DNA of 64,000 nt. Origin: Salipaludibacillus sp. LMS25. Lineage in GTDB: Bacteria > Bacillota > Bacilli > Bacillales > Salisediminibacteriaceae. The notes beneath the pieces were generated by a model. It saw only the letters and a list, made by a program, of their open reading frames with translations. It did not search any database and was not told the origin of the DNA. Below, in pieces: positions 15,514 to 26,032 of the stretch. The stretch is taken from the NCBI RefSeq assembly GCF_024362805.1, contig NZ_CP093299.1:620001-684000 (forward strand), given 5' to 3'. How positions within the stretch are numbered: the first letter of the stretch is position 1; each line of letters begins with the position of its first letter. A program made the position numbers and the translations under genes.

Positions 15514-18150
15514 TTATTTCGCATCGTACCAAGTATCACCGTATGCTACATCTGCTATTAATGGGACATCCAGCTCAACCGCTTTTTCCATAACGTCAGG
15601 TACAAGCTTCGTCATTTGCTCTAATTCTTCTTCTGGCACTTCAAAAATAAGTTCATCGTGGACTTGTAGAAGAAGGCGCGAATTCATGGTTTGTTCTTCC
15701 ATTTTCACAGCCATATCAACCATCGCTTTTTTTATAATATCAGCAGCGCTTCCTTGAATAGGGGTATTCATCGCTGTTCGTTCTGCGAAGCTGCGTTGAT
15801 TAAAATTGCGACTGGTAAGCTCAGGTAAATAACGTCGTCTGTGCAGCATCGTTGTGACAAATCCATTTGCTCTCGCTTCTTCCACGATCGTGTCCATATA
15901 GTCTTTGACGCCAGGATAACTTTCAAAATATTTATCTATAAAGGTTCGCGCCTCTTTCCTTGTGATACCTAAGTTTTGTGACAAACCGTAATCACTAATA
16001 CCATAAACGATGCCAAAGTTGACTGCCTTCGCTGTTCGTCTCATATTGTCCGTCACGTCAGTATGGGCAACACCGAAAACATCCATCGCTGTTTTCGTAT
16101 GCACGTCCATATTATCATTGAATGCTTGCTTTAAATTAGCATCTTGTGAGATGTGAGCGAGTACACGCAGCTCAATTTGCGAGTAATCAGCAGCTAAAAT
16201 TCGTGCATGTTTATGTTCTGGTACAAAGGCATGGCGTATTTTCCGTCCTTCTTCAAGGCGTATTGGGATATTTTGCAAGTTAGGTTCAGTTGAGCTCAGT
16301 CTTCCCGTTTGGGTGATCGCTTGATTAAAAATCGTATGAATTTTTCCTGTCTTTTTATGCAGTACTTTTAATAGACCTTCAATGTAAGTTGAATTGAGCT
16401 TTCCTAATTGGCGATAGTGCAATATTAATGGGATCACCTCATGAGCATCTTGTAACTTTTCTAGTACATCAGCTGAAGTGGAGTAGCCTGTTTTCGTTTT
16501 TTTAATAACAGGTAAGTTTAGTTTTTCGAATAAGACTTCACCAAGCTGTTTAGGAGAATTAATATTAAATTCCGTGCCTGCAAGTTTGTGAATGTCTTTT
16601 TCTATCTTTTCAAGACGATGTGTTAAGTCTTCTCCCATTTTCCTTAGGACATCTTCATTTACTGCCACGCCATTCATTTCCATTCTTCCAAGAATGACGG
16701 ATAACGGCATTTCAAGTTTTTCGAATAGGTCTAGCTGGTCGTTCTCCTCCAGTTCACCTTGTAAGTCATCTTTTAACTCAAGCACGGCAGCTGCTTTACG
16801 TCCTAAATGTTGAGATAAGAGATCCACTTCAGGAATATGGCGCTTCTTTCCCTTTCCATATATCGCTTCATCTGACTGGACTTTAAGGATTTTCTGCCGT
16901 TTAGCGATATCGGCTATATCATGCGAGCTGGCAGATGGATTAATTAAATAAGAAGCTATCTGCACGTCAAAGATAATACCATTCATCACCACATCCTGCC
17001 ATCCGAGAGCGACAACCGCTCTTTTAGCATTAAAAATATACTTCTGTCTTGTGGCATCAGCTGCCCAGTTTTTAAACACGTCACTTTTTAGGACCACATC
17101 TGCCGATAAGTAATATGTCCCTGTTTCATTGGCAATCGCTAAGCCGATAATCTCAGCTTGGTGATAATTTTCCTCTAATACTTCAACGACAATTGCAGAG
17201 GGCGATTGTAGTATGTCTTCAGTCACGTGATTAACACGTTGTACGTCCAGATGTTCTAGCTCCTCTAAGTCAGAAAGAGTTTCTTCCATACCTAGCCGAT
17301 CAAGGAGAGAGTTAAATTCTAGTTCTTTAAACAAGCTGATTAACTTGTCATTCTCCTTTTCACCTAACTTTAACTGATCTAGTGAGACATTTACTGGTGC
17401 TTCAAGCATAATTTCCGCAAGCTTTTTACTCATAAATGCTTGTTCTTTATTTTGTTCGAGATTCTCTTTTAGTTTTTTGCCACTTACTTTATCAAGTGCC
17501 TTATAAACACCTTCAATGGTCTTATACTCTTTAAGTAGTTTCAAGGCTGTTTTTTCCCCAACACCCGGCACTCCAGGGATATTATCGGAGCTATCTCCCA
17601 TTAATCCTTTCATGTCAACAATTTGTTTAGGCGTGATGCCGTATGTATCGTCGACCATTTGTAAATCGTACGTATCTACATTTGTAATACCTTTGCGTGT
17701 CAACGCTACGTGAACGTTTGGAGATACGAGTTGAAGTAAATCTTTATCACCTGTATAAATTTTAACCTTCCACTGTTGTTGGTCGTTGACAGCTTTTGTA
17801 GCAAGCGTCCCAATAATATCATCGGCTTCATAATTATCTACTTCATAGTAGCGAATGTTAAAGGCATTTAGTAAATCTCTCATAACAGGTAATTGCTCAG
17901 CTAATTCTGGGGGAGTCTTCTCACGTTTCCCTTTGTATTCTTTAAACGTGTCATGTCTAAACGTTGTTTTACCTGCATCAAATGCTACAAGCATGTGTGT
18001 CGGTTGTTCGTCTTCTAATATTTTTAGAATCATCGTTGTAAAGCCGTATACGGCATTTGTGTATACACCTTTTTCATTATTTAAAAGTGGCAATGCAAAG
18101 AAAGCGCGATATGCAATACTATTTCCGTCTACTAAGACGAGTTTTTCCAC
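15514..18150 (-). CDS. polA: DNA polymerase I
   Basis: An 878-residue family A polymerase for Okazaki fragment maturation and repair. It has an N-terminal 5'-3' exonuclease (EKLVLVDGNSIAYRAFF, then GDSSDNIPGVPGVGEKTA near 190-207). The middle 3'-5' exonuclease-like domain lacks the usual catalytic acidic set, as in other Bacillus PolA. The polymerase domain carries motif A (DYSQIELRVLAHIS), motif B (RRTAKAVNFGIVYG) and motif C (VHDE). I prefer the GTG at 18150, since GAGGTG lies six bases before it. A GTG at 18159 is inside that site. Confidence 0.97.
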   Translation of the reverse strand: MEKLVLVDGNSIAYRAFFALPLLNNEKGVYTNAVYGFTTMILKILEDEQPTHMLVAFDAGKTTFRHDTFKEYKGKREKTPPELAEQLPVMRDLLNAFNIRYYEVDNYEADDIIGTLATKAVNDQQQWKVKIYTGDKDLLQLVSPNVHVALTRKGITNVDTYDLQMVDDTYGITPKQIVDMKGLMGDSSDNIPGVPGVGEKTALKLLKEYKTIEGVYKALDKVSGKKLKENLEQNKEQAFMSKKLAEIMLEAPVNVSLDQLKLGEKENDKLISLFKELEFNSLLDRLGMEETLSDLEELEHLDVQRVNHVTEDILQSPSAIVVEVLEENYHQAEIIGLAIANETGTYYLSADVVLKSDVFKNWAADATRQKYIFNAKRAVVALGWQDVVMNGIIFDVQIASYLINPSASSHDIADIAKRQKILKVQSDEAIYGKGKKRHIPEVDLLSQHLGRKAAAVLELKDDLQGELEENDQLDLFEKLEMPLSVILGRMEMNGVAVNEDVLRKMGEDLTHRLEKIEKDIHKLAGTEFNINSPKQLGEVLFEKLNLPVIKKTKTGYSTSADVLEKLQDAHEVIPLILHYRQLGKLNSTYIEGLLKVLHKKTGKIHTIFNQAITQTGRLSSTEPNLQNIPIRLEEGRKIRHAFVPEHKHARILAADYSQIELRVLAHISQDANLKQAFNDNMDVHTKTAMDVFGVAHTDVTDNMRRTAKAVNFGIVYGISDYGLSQNLGITRKEARTFIDKYFESYPGVKDYMDTIVEEARANGFVTTMLHRRRYLPELTSRNFNQRSFAERTAMNTPIQGSAADIIKKAMVDMAVKMEEQTMNSRLLLQVHDELIFEVPEEELEQMTKLVPDVMEKAVELDVPLIADVAYGDTWYDAK

Positions 18151-18177
18151 ATTTAACACCTCGTTTTTAATTAATAG

Positions 18178-18412
18178 TTCTATTTTATCATGAATCCTGT
18201 TTTTTCATTATTCAATTGGTTTAGAAGACACTAAAAGAATGTCGTTTTGGAAGAACTAATATGTTAGTGACTTTATCTTTGCAAAGGTTTCTAAAGCTAA
18301 TGTCAGCTATAACGCAACTTAATGAAGGATGAGTAACCTCTTTTTCCCCTAACTTAACTCGTCATCCAAAGAACTTAACTATGTGGCAAAAACGAGCCAT
18401 CGAAAGTTATAC
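18178..18412. other. Intergenic DNA upstream of polA
   Basis: No gene, recognisable promoter pair or strong hairpin stands out in these 235 bases. The polA promoter should lie here or further upstream, beyond the family B repeat. Confidence 0.4.
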
Positions 18413-18577
18413 ATAAAACGCCCCTTCAATCAGTGGACGTCATCATTCTTCTCCCACTGAGTGATAGGTGAGTGGATCAGGACATCGACATTAGCCTCTG
18501 TTATCTCCCAACTATATAGATTTTTCCCTTCTCTCTATTTTGAGACGTCGTTTTACGGACGGTTATCTGTGATAAAT
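18413..18577 (+). repeat. Family B interspersed repeat, copy 3
   Basis: Begins ATAAAACGCCCCTTCAATCA and ends ACGGACGGTTATCTGTGATA. The first hairpin is largely kept. The inner second stem has decayed (CTCCCAACT against AGACGTCG). Confidence 0.85.
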
Positions 18578-18665
18578 TTGCGTAGACACTAAACTAACAT
18601 GTATCTTTATATTCTCATAAAGATATATAATGCGAAAGGCGATCTTCATGTTGCTTTTTCACAAA

Positions 18666-18698
18666 GAAAAAACGAAAGTCCAGGGGGGGAACTTTCGC
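18666..18698 (-). terminator. Rho-independent terminator of phoPR
   Basis: Stem CGAAAGT with ACTTTCG around a C-rich loop, followed on the minus strand by TTTTTTC. It lies about 160 bases after phoR. Confidence 0.75.
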
Positions 18699-18856
18699 TC
18701 AATACGGGAACGAATGGATTAGGTGAGAAATCAGGTTCTATTGCTCCTGATTGATTAACCCTTAACGTTTCCAATAAACAGATCACACTTATAGTGTAAC
18801 GCGTAACTATTAACTAACTATAAAGAGACTGTAAAGTTAATATTACATTAGATACA

Positions 18857-20638
18857 TTAGTCCTCTGTCTCTGATTGTCTATTTTTGTAAAACATAAGTC
18901 TGAAGTTTGTGCCTTTCCCTACTTCACTTTCTACTGCAATTTTCGCATGATGGGCTTCAGCTAAATGCTTAACAATGGCTAAACCAAGACCAGTGCCCCC
19001 AGAATTTCTACTGCGTGCCCTATCCACACGATAAAACCGCTCAAACACGCGGGGAATTTCCTTTTTATTTATACCAATTCCCGTATCCTCCACTTCCAAA
19101 ATAACCGTTTCCGTTTGTTCTTTCACTCTTACGTTAATGCGTCCTCCTTCTGGCGAATAAACGATAGCATTATTAACGAGATTAATGAGAATTTGTTTAA
19201 TCCGATGAGGATCTCCTTCAATACATGTGGAGCCTACTGCTTTTTTTTCTAATGTCATTTTTTTCGCTTCTGCTTTATTTTTCAAAATAATAAATACTTC
19301 ATCTACCACTGAGTCCAATGTGACATGTTGCCAATTCAATTGAAATTTAGCGCCTTCTATTTTGGATAGCTCTAGTAAATCGACTATTAATCCTTCTAAC
19401 CGTTCTGATTCGTTAGCAATAATCGTTAAAAAGCGTTTTCTTAAGTTTTCATCTTCCATGGCCCCATCAAGTAATGTTTCTGTAAACCCTTTTAACGAAG
19501 TAACTGGCGTTCGAAGCTCATGGGAGACGTTAGCTACGAAATCTTTTCGAGCTTGCTCTAGTTTCTTTAGTTCTGTAATATCGTGAAAAACTAGGACAAT
19601 CCCTTTCAACTTTTCATCGGTGCCTATTATCGGTGCACCATGTACATCAACATGTTTAAAATAAATGCCTACAGAAAGTTTAAGTTGCTTTCTCGTACGA
19701 CGTTCTGTAAGAAAAATTTCTTGTATAAACTGAATAATTTGTTTATGTTTAATGACTTTATAATAGAGCTGATTTTTCCATAATTCTGTTCTTTCGTCAA
19801 ATAACTCTTTACAAGAACGATTTATCAGTGTGATGTCACCTTTAGCATTAATTAATATGAGACCGCTCCCCATATTTTCTATAAGTGTTTCGAGTCGTTC
19901 TTGTTGATTTTCATAAGTGGTCGTAATTTGGGATAAGTTTTCAGCAAGCACATTAATCGAGCGGTTTAATTCTCCTGTTTCTAAATTTTCCACTTCATAT
20001 GTTCTCGCATCGAAGTTACCCTTTGCTAGTTCATTGGCAACTCGTCTTGCATCCTCAACGGGTTTTATCATCTGATTCGTTAATTTAGTGGCTAAAATTA
20101 ATATAATTAGGAACGCAATAAAAAAAGAAACGAATAACAATGTCCAAATATTTCGGTAAACAGCATTCAATTCATCCATTTCCACGCCTAAACGGATGAA
20201 TCCTGACTCTCCCCCCTCTGTCTCAAAAGGCAAAGCAAAATATAACAATTCTTTTCCAACGGTTTCACTATACCTCGTTTCTCTTCCACTCTCATTATCC
20301 ATAACAGATTGAATTTCCGGTCGGCTCAGGTGATTATCCATTTCCACAGGGGAAGCCGCCGTTTCTGCTAATACGTCACCGTCTTCTTTAATAAGCGTTA
20401 AACGAACATCAAGTCGTTCAGCAATGTCAGATACTCTTTCTTGAAGTCTAGTTTCATCGGTTATATCTACTTCTTCAAGTTGATAAACGACTAAATGGGT
20501 TTCTTTTTCAATCCGATCGAACATTCTCTCTAAGTAAAAATCTTTAAAGAAGGGACCGAGCACTGCCCCTAAACTGAATAGGACAAGCAGGACAATTAAA
20601 GATAAGGGAACGATTAATCTAAATCGGTAGCTATTCAT
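18857..20638 (-). CDS. phoR: Sensor histidine kinase PhoR
   Basis: A 593-residue membrane kinase for the phosphate-starvation response. It has a first membrane helix at about 8-30 and an extracytoplasmic PAS-like domain to about 163. A second helix runs from 164 to 184, followed by HAMP (about 185-240) and a cytoplasmic PAS. The HisKA box has the phospho-acceptor H373 in FVANVSHELRTP, and the ATPase has N, DTGIGI and GGTGLGLAI boxes. It overlaps phoP by eight bases, so the two are translationally coupled. In B. subtilis the operon is self-activated by PhoP-P under phosphate limitation. Confidence 0.95.
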   Translation of the reverse strand: MNSYRFRLIVPLSLIVLLVLFSLGAVLGPFFKDFYLERMFDRIEKETHLVVYQLEEVDITDETRLQERVSDIAERLDVRLTLIKEDGDVLAETAASPVEMDNHLSRPEIQSVMDNESGRETRYSETVGKELLYFALPFETEGGESGFIRLGVEMDELNAVYRNIWTLLFVSFFIAFLIILILATKLTNQMIKPVEDARRVANELAKGNFDARTYEVENLETGELNRSINVLAENLSQITTTYENQQERLETLIENMGSGLILINAKGDITLINRSCKELFDERTELWKNQLYYKVIKHKQIIQFIQEIFLTERRTRKQLKLSVGIYFKHVDVHGAPIIGTDEKLKGIVLVFHDITELKKLEQARKDFVANVSHELRTPVTSLKGFTETLLDGAMEDENLRKRFLTIIANESERLEGLIVDLLELSKIEGAKFQLNWQHVTLDSVVDEVFIILKNKAEAKKMTLEKKAVGSTCIEGDPHRIKQILINLVNNAIVYSPEGGRINVRVKEQTETVILEVEDTGIGINKKEIPRVFERFYRVDRARSRNSGGTGLGLAIVKHLAEAHHAKIAVESEVGKGTNFRLMFYKNRQSETED

Positions 20639-21347
20639 CTTTAGCTGGGTTATCTAATTTATACCCTAATCCACGAATTGTTTTTATATAAATAGGTTTT
20701 TTCGTATTAGGTTCAATCTTTTCACGCAAATGGCTTATATGTACATCTACAATGCGCGTATCTCCTACAAATTCATAATTCCAAACAGCATTTAATAGCT
20801 GATCTCTCGTCAGAACTCTCCCTTTGTGATTAACTAAGTAGACGAGTAATTCAAATTCTTTCGGTGTTAATTCTAACGCTTCTCCGCGCAAATAAACCTC
20901 ATAGTTTTCTGGAAAAATATCCACATCGCCAATCGTCATTTTTTTAGACGTTTTTTCCATTTCATCGTTTTGAATCACTTTTTGAGAACGTCGAAGAATC
21001 GCCCTTACTCTCGCCACAACTTCTCTCGGGCTAAAAGGCTTCGTTAAATAATCATCGGCCCCTAGTTCTAACCCTAACACCTTATCAAACTCTTCATCCT
21101 TTGCGGTAAGCATTAAGATAGGTGTTAAGATTTTATTTTGCCTTAACGCTTTACACACTTCTAAACCATCCATTTCAGGGAGCATCAAATCCAAAATGAT
21201 TAAATCAAATGATGTCTCCACCGCTGTATTCAAGGCTGTTTTTCCGTCCATTGCAGTCGTCACATCAAAACCACCTTGTTCCAAATTAAATTGTAGCAAG
21301 GTCAAAATTGATTCTTCATCATCGACAATTAATAATTTTTGCGACAT
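20631..21347 (-). CDS. phoP: Response regulator PhoP
   Basis: A 238-residue OmpR-family regulator and partner of PhoR. The receiver has the acidic pocket DDEES (9-13), phospho-acceptor D53 in ILDLMLPEMDG and K in LTKPFSPRE. The C-terminal winged helix (LTPKEFELLVYL, TRDQLLNAVW, VDVHISHLREKIE) binds DNA. The start is the ATG at 21347, preceded by CAGGAGGAACCAGT. An in-frame start 25 codons upstream has no binding site and would add a non-homologous tail. In B. subtilis mdh lies directly upstream. Here a 500-base repeat-filled gap separates them. Confidence 0.96.
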   Translation of the reverse strand: MSQKLLIVDDEESILTLLQFNLEQGGFDVTTAMDGKTALNTAVETSFDLIILDLMLPEMDGLEVCKALRQNKILTPILMLTAKDEEFDKVLGLELGADDYLTKPFSPREVVARVRAILRRSQKVIQNDEMEKTSKKMTIGDVDIFPENYEVYLRGEALELTPKEFELLVYLVNHKGRVLTRDQLLNAVWNYEFVGDTRIVDVHISHLREKIEPNTKKPIYIKTIRGLGYKLDNPAKDE

Positions 21348-21498
21348 ACTGGTTCCTCCTGCACCGCTTTGATCCCCTATCAAAGCCATTTCTAAGTTTT
21401 TGTGACTGTTTAATTTCATCATACTACATTTTCATTTTTTAACAAAGTTGCAAAAGTTGCTTTTTCATTATTACTTTTCTTCCTCCAACTGGTTATAA

Positions 21499-21640
21499 TT
21501 TATCACAAATTACCGTCCGTAAAACGCCACCTCAAAATAGAGAGAAGGGAAAAACCTGTATAGGTAGGAGATAACGGACGCTCATGTCCTGATTCACTCA
21601 CCTACCAATCAGCGAGAGGCGTATGAAAACTTCCACTTAT
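21499..21640 (-). repeat. Family B interspersed repeat, copy 4
   Basis: Reverse orientation. Its right end reads TTATCACAAATTACCGTCCG on the plus strand and its linker GGACGCTCATGTCCTGATTC. The left arm is divergent (AACTTCCACTTATTAAAGG). The inner stem has decayed. Confidence 0.8.
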
Positions 21641-21683
21641 TAAAGGTACATTTTATTGTGTTCTCTTAAAAGTTAATGTGTTT

Positions 21684-21781
21684 GAACGAATTTCATCATA
21701 CAAAATACACCCTATAAAAAAACGATTAATACAGTGTTCTTTCTTTACAGAAAGAGGCTTTCCCGAGGGCTCGTCTTTATG
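21684..21781 (+). repeat. Family C interspersed repeat, copy 2
   Basis: Contains GAATTTCATCATACAAAATA at its start and CTTTCCCGAGGGCTCGTCTT near its end, both family C landmarks. The middle is divergent. Confidence 0.6.
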
Positions 21782-21799
21782 AAAAAATAATACCCATTA

Positions 21800-21850
21800 A
21801 ATTAAATAAGTGTCTCAAGAAGTTGCTTAATAGCAGCTTCTGAGACACTT
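21800..21850 (-). terminator. Terminator of the citZ-icd-mdh operon
   Basis: Long stem AAGTGTCTCA with TGAGACACTT, plus an interrupted inner stem, eleven bases after mdh. Followed on the minus strand by ATTTAATTTAATG. Confidence 0.8.
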
Positions 21851-21860
21851 ACTAATCATA

Positions 21861-22799
21861 CTATTTAATAAGTTTTAATACATCTTTAACAGATTCTACT
21901 GATTTATTGAGTTGCTCTTTCTCTTCCTCTGTAAGATCTAATTCAAATATTTTCTCTAGCCCATTTCCACCAAGGACTGTAGGAACTCCTAGGTAAATAT
22001 CGTCATAGCCATACTCGCCTTCTAGGTAAGCAATCGATGGTAGGATACGTTTTTTATCTTTTAAGATTGCTTCTACCATTTGAACAATAGAAGCTGCTGG
22101 AGCATAATAAGCACTTCCTGTTCCTAATAGATTAACAATTTCACCGCCGCCTTTACGGGTTCGCTCTACAATCGCGTCTAATCGGTCTTTAGAAATTAAT
22201 TTTTCTAGCGGAATACCTCCGGCGAAACTATAACGAAGCATAGGTACCATATCATCTCCATGGCCCCCTAATACGAATCCTGTCACGTCTTCCACAGAGA
22301 CATTTAGTTCTTGTGCTACAAATGTATTAAACCGAGCTGTATCCAACACCCCTGATTGACCGATTACACGGTTTTTAGGAAAACCTGATTCTTGGTATAC
22401 AGCGTATGTCATAGCATCTACTGGATTTGATAGGACGATAATAAAACAATCTGGTGAATATTTTACAATATCTCTCGTAACACTTTTCATGATACTTGCA
22501 TTCGTACTCACAAGGTCATCTCTACTCATTCCTGGTTTACGCGGAATACCAGCAGTGATGACGACAATATCTGAATCAGCTGTTTCTTTGTAATCGGAAG
22601 TGCCAATAATATTAGCATCAAACCCTTGCACTGGGCTAGCCTCTAACATATCTAACGCCTTCCCTTTGGTCGGTTTCTCTGAATTAGGGATATCGACAAG
22701 CACGACATCACCTAACTCTTTTTGAGCCGCCATGAGGGCCGTGGTCGTCCCCGTAAAACCACTTCCGATAACACTTATTTTTCTACGCCTGATTGCCAT
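21861..22799 (-). CDS. mdh: Malate dehydrogenase
   Basis: A 312-residue LDH-like malate dehydrogenase oxidising malate to oxaloacetate with NAD in the TCA cycle. It shows the dinucleotide motif [11 protein letters not shown], the substrate arginine in [14 protein letters not shown] and the catalytic histidine in [12 protein letters not shown]. The start is the ATG at 22799, reading [13 protein letters not shown], with GAGGAG nine bases upstream. The in-frame start 15 codons earlier lacks a site. It is the third gene after citZ and icd, the conserved Bacillus order. Confidence 0.97.
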   Translation of the reverse strand: MAIRRRKISVIGSGFTGTTTALMAAQKELGDVVLVDIPNSEKPTKGKALDMLEASPVQGFDANIIGTSDYKETADSDIVVITAGIPRKPGMSRDDLVSTNASIMKSVTRDIVKYSPDCFIIVLSNPVDAMTYAVYQESGFPKNRVIGQSGVLDTARFNTFVAQELNVSVEDVTGFVLGGHGDDMVPMLRYSFAGGIPLEKLISKDRLDAIVERTRKGGGEIVNLLGTGSAYYAPAASIVQMVEAILKDKKRILPSIAYLEGEYGYDDIYLGVPTVLGGNGLEKIFELDLTEEEKEQLNKSVESVKDVLKLIK

Positions 22800-22863
22800 A
22801 TTAGTCATCTCCTCGTTTTTGGATGAGTATCTTATCCTTTTCAAAGTGATGTTACGTTAAGAA

Positions 22864-24129
22864 TTAAAGATTGTTAATAAGCGCGTCCCCAAATTCTGAA
22901 CATTTCACTTCAGTTGCACCGTCCATTAGACGTGCGAAGTCATATGTCACCGTCTTACTGCCGATGGTTTTGTCCATGGCATTTTCAATCATGTCCGCAG
23001 CTTCTCCCCACCCTAGGTGGCGTAACATTAAAACACCAGACAACAGAACAGATGAAGGATTAACTTTATCTAATCCGGCATATTTTGGCGCTGTGCCGTG
23101 AGTTGCCTCAAAAATGGCATGTCCAGTATCATAATTGATGTTTGCCCCAGGTGCAATACCAATCCCGCCGACTTGTGCAGCTAATGCATCAGATACATAG
23201 TCACCGTTTAAATTCATCGTTGCTACAACATCAAATTCTTTCGGGCGTGTAAGAATCTGTTGAAGGAAAATATCGGCAATAGCATCCTTCACAATAATTT
23301 TCCCATCTTCTTCCGCTTTTGACTGGGCGTCATTTGCAGCATCTTTCCCTTTTTCATCAACAATTTTATCGTATTCAGCCCATGTAAAGACTTTGTCACC
23401 AAATTCTTTTTCGGCTAATTCATAACCCCAATTTTTAAAGGCCCCTTCAGTGAATTTCATAATGTTTCCTTTATGGACGAGTGTCACACTCTTACGTCCC
23501 TCATCTAATGCATATTGAATAGCTGCACGTACAAGACGTTCAGTTCCTTCTTGTGACACTGGCTTAATACCAATACCGGATGTTTCAGGGAAACGAATCT
23601 TCGTTGCTCCCATTTCATTTTGGAGAAAATCAACGACCTTTTTCACATCTTCAGTGCCTGCTTGATATTCAATTCCCGCATAAATGTCTTCAGAATTCTC
23701 ACGGAAAATAACCATATCTGTATCCTGAGGTCGTTTAATTGGTGATGGAACCCCTTTAAACCATCTAACTGGACGTAAGCATGTATAAAGGTCAAGCTCT
23801 TGACGTAAAGCCACGTTTAAGGAACGGAATCCTCCACCGATAGGCGTAGTTAATGGTCCTTTAATGGCAATAATATACTCACGAATAGTGTCTAATGTTT
23901 GATCCGGCAACCATTCGCCTGTTTGTGTGTGGGCTTTCTCGCCAGCTAACACTTCTGTCCAATGAATTCTTTTCTCGCCGTTATATGCTTTTTCAACGGC
24001 CGCTTCAATTACACGAGACGCAGCCTTCCAAATATCCGGTCCAATACCATCACCTTCGATATATGGGATAACTGGCTCATTGGGAACGTTTAATACACCA
24101 TTATTAACAGTAATTTTTTGTCCTGACAT
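22864..24129 (-). CDS. icd: Isocitrate dehydrogenase (NADP+)
   Basis: A 422-residue enzyme converting isocitrate to 2-oxoglutarate with NADP. Motifs are the phosphorylation-loop serine in [22 protein letters not shown], the catalytic lysine in [29 protein letters not shown] and the NADP loop [10 protein letters not shown]. The start is the ATG at 24129, reading [12 protein letters not shown], with AGGAGG upstream. It follows citZ by about 156 bases containing a hairpin that could moderate read-through. Length equals the Bacillus enzymes. Confidence 0.97.
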   Translation of the reverse strand: MSGQKITVNNGVLNVPNEPVIPYIEGDGIGPDIWKAASRVIEAAVEKAYNGEKRIHWTEVLAGEKAHTQTGEWLPDQTLDTIREYIIAIKGPLTTPIGGGFRSLNVALRQELDLYTCLRPVRWFKGVPSPIKRPQDTDMVIFRENSEDIYAGIEYQAGTEDVKKVVDFLQNEMGATKIRFPETSGIGIKPVSQEGTERLVRAAIQYALDEGRKSVTLVHKGNIMKFTEGAFKNWGYELAEKEFGDKVFTWAEYDKIVDEKGKDAANDAQSKAEEDGKIIVKDAIADIFLQQILTRPKEFDVVATMNLNGDYVSDALAAQVGGIGIAPGANINYDTGHAIFEATHGTAPKYAGLDKVNPSSVLLSGVLMLRHLGWGEAADMIENAMDKTIGSKTVTYDFARLMDGATEVKCSEFGDALINNL

Positions 24130-24238
24130 TAAAAAACCTCCTAAATAGTAACTATGTAATATATTTATACTGCCAACATTCTTTAAAGAATGCAACAGAC
24201 AGCACATGACTCTGATTATACTCGAAAAAAGACATACA

Positions 24239-24271
24239 TTAAAAGAGGAGGTTTGCAGTCCCCTCTTTTAG
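24239..24271 (-). terminator. Hairpin between citZ and icd
   Basis: Stem AAAAGAGG with CCTCTTTT, followed by AATG on the minus strand. It may partly terminate citZ transcripts, or stabilise processed ends, so that citZ and icd levels differ. Confidence 0.55.
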
Positions 24272-24285
24272 CCGCTATAAAACCT

Positions 24286-25401
24286 TTATCTTTCTTCGAG
24301 TGGTACCCAGGCCTGATGATCTGGTCCTGTATATTCCGCACGTGGTCGTATAAGTCGGTTATTTTCAAATTGTTCAAGAATATGGGCAATCCAACCAGAA
24401 ACACGACTTACAGCGAAAATAGGTGTAAAGAGGTCGTGTTCAATACCAAGGCTGTGATAAACGGATGCAGAATAAAAGTCCACATTGGGTAGCAAGCCTT
24501 TCTCGTTCGTCACAATTTCATCGATTTTCACACTCATATCATACCATTTACTGACTCCTGTAATGTCAGTTAACTGACGAGACATTTCTTTTAAATGTTT
24601 GGCACGAGGATCGCCATTTTTGTAAACCCGATGGCCAAATCCCATAATTTTTACTTTGCGAGCTAAAGCGTCTTTTATATAGGCTTCCGCCTTATCCAAC
24701 TCACCGATATCTGAGAGCATCGCCATCACCCGTTCATTGGCCCCGCCATGCAAGGGGCCTTTAAGGGCGCCTATTGCAGCAGTAATCCCCGAATACATGT
24801 CCGATAATGTTGCCACACACACCCTAGCAGTGAATGTTGAGGCATTCAATTCATGATCGGCATGTAAAACGAGCGCTTTATTAAACGCTTTCTCAGAGAT
24901 AGCATCTGGTTTCTCACCATTTAGCATATAAAGGAAATTAGCAGCTAAACTTAGATTTTCATTAGGCTTAATCGGTTCTTTACCACGCCTAATTCGTGAA
25001 AAAGCGGTAACGATAGTGGGAAGCTGTGCCTGAAGTTTGATAGCCTTTCGATAGTTAGCAGCTTCATTTTGTTCATCCGCGTCTTCGTCAAACAAAGCTA
25101 GGTTAGAAACAGCTGTTCTTAACATTGCCATTGGATGAACCTTATCAACTGGAAAAGTACGTAATTGCTCAATGACTGCCTCTGGAACGATAGCTGCTGA
25201 AGATAATTCTCTTTTAAAAGAGATGAGTTCTTGCTCATTAGGAAGCTTGTGATTCCATAATAAATAAATCACTTCTTCAAAGCTAGCGTAGTCTGCCAAA
25301 TCGTCAATATCATAACCGTGATAAGTTAATACACCATCAATAATTGAGCTCACACTTGATGTCGTAGCAACGACACCTTCCAATCCTTTAGTCGTACTCA
25401 T
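24286..25401 (-). CDS. citZ: Citrate synthase II
   Basis: A 371-residue citrate synthase condensing oxaloacetate and acetyl-CoA. Active-site landmarks are HADHELNASTF (catalytic His), GPLHGGANE, GFGHRVYKNGDPRA (catalytic His) and the conserved Asp in NVDFYSASVY. It begins MSTTKGLEGVVATTSSVSSI, like Bacillus CitZ. A CcpA-type site lies about 190 bases upstream, and a good promoter lies farther out. It heads citZ-icd-mdh. Confidence 0.97.
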   Translation of the reverse strand: MSTTKGLEGVVATTSSVSSIIDGVLTYHGYDIDDLADYASFEEVIYLLWNHKLPNEQELISFKRELSSAAIVPEAVIEQLRTFPVDKVHPMAMLRTAVSNLALFDEDADEQNEAANYRKAIKLQAQLPTIVTAFSRIRRGKEPIKPNENLSLAANFLYMLNGEKPDAISEKAFNKALVLHADHELNASTFTARVCVATLSDMYSGITAAIGALKGPLHGGANERVMAMLSDIGELDKAEAYIKDALARKVKIMGFGHRVYKNGDPRAKHLKEMSRQLTDITGVSKWYDMSVKIDEIVTNEKGLLPNVDFYSASVYHSLGIEHDLFTPIFAVSRVSGWIAHILEQFENNRLIRPRAEYTGPDHQAWVPLEER

Positions 25402-25590
25402 GCTACCTCTCCTTTACAAATAAAATAGACGTTATCTCTTTAATCTCATTCCGCCCTCCAAATTTTGCGATTCAAATCGTGTTTACTGACAGTCCATCCA
25501 CTCTTATACCTCTACCCTATTTATTTTCCTACGATACCTTCTCATAAACATACTCTCAGCCTAAAAGACATAACTAAGAAATCTCTGTTA

Positions 25591-25602
25591 GTAAGCGTTT
25601 AC
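25591..25602. promoter_or_regulatory. Putative cre (CcpA) site upstream of citZ
   Basis: The sequence GTAAGCGTTTAC, in AGTAAGCGTTTACG, matches the cre consensus core. It lies about 55-65 bases downstream of the predicted start of transcription, a place where CcpA can block elongation. CcpA repression of citZ is known in B. subtilis; the present site is inferred. Confidence 0.6.
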
Positions 25603-25662
25603 GAAAACACTTAGTTATTAAGAGCAACATAATTGTCTATGCATTCGTCTTATTCGTTTTTT

Positions 25663-25690
25663 ATTATACCATTTTTAACATTTTTGTGAA
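25663..25690 (-). promoter_or_regulatory. Putative SigA-type promoter of citZ
   Basis: On the minus strand TTCACA (25690-25685), a 16-base spacer and a perfect TATAAT (25668-25663). Confidence 0.6.
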
Positions 25691-25741
25691 CGAAAAAGTT
25701 TTAAAGGGAGAAAATATTCTGATTTATAATACTATTTTAAA

Positions 25742-25898
25742 TAAAGCTAAGCTTCAATCAATGGGAGTCTTCCTTCATCCCCCACTGATTGTTCGTTTAA
25801 CTTATGGGACCTTTAGGGGCAGTTTATCCCCCACCTAAACGTTTCGACCTTCATAAGTTTTGAGGTGGGGGTTTAATGCCCCTTAAGAGTGGGCTAAA
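25742..25898 (+). repeat. Family A interspersed repeat, copy 4
   Basis: Nearly complete copy from ATAAAGCTAAGCTTC to GTGGGCTAAAT. The second hairpin is intact except for a small deletion in the right part (GTTTAATGCCCC). Confidence 0.92.
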
Positions 25899-26032
25899 TT
25901 GAATGAATGTCACAATTGAATTCCTCACATTAAAAAAAACCATAATAATAAATAGTATATTAAATGGTTTTCAGAAAAAGGCTCAGTTTAAAAGTGACTT
26001 CTGAGGATCAGCGACGTCTGAAGATACAAAGG

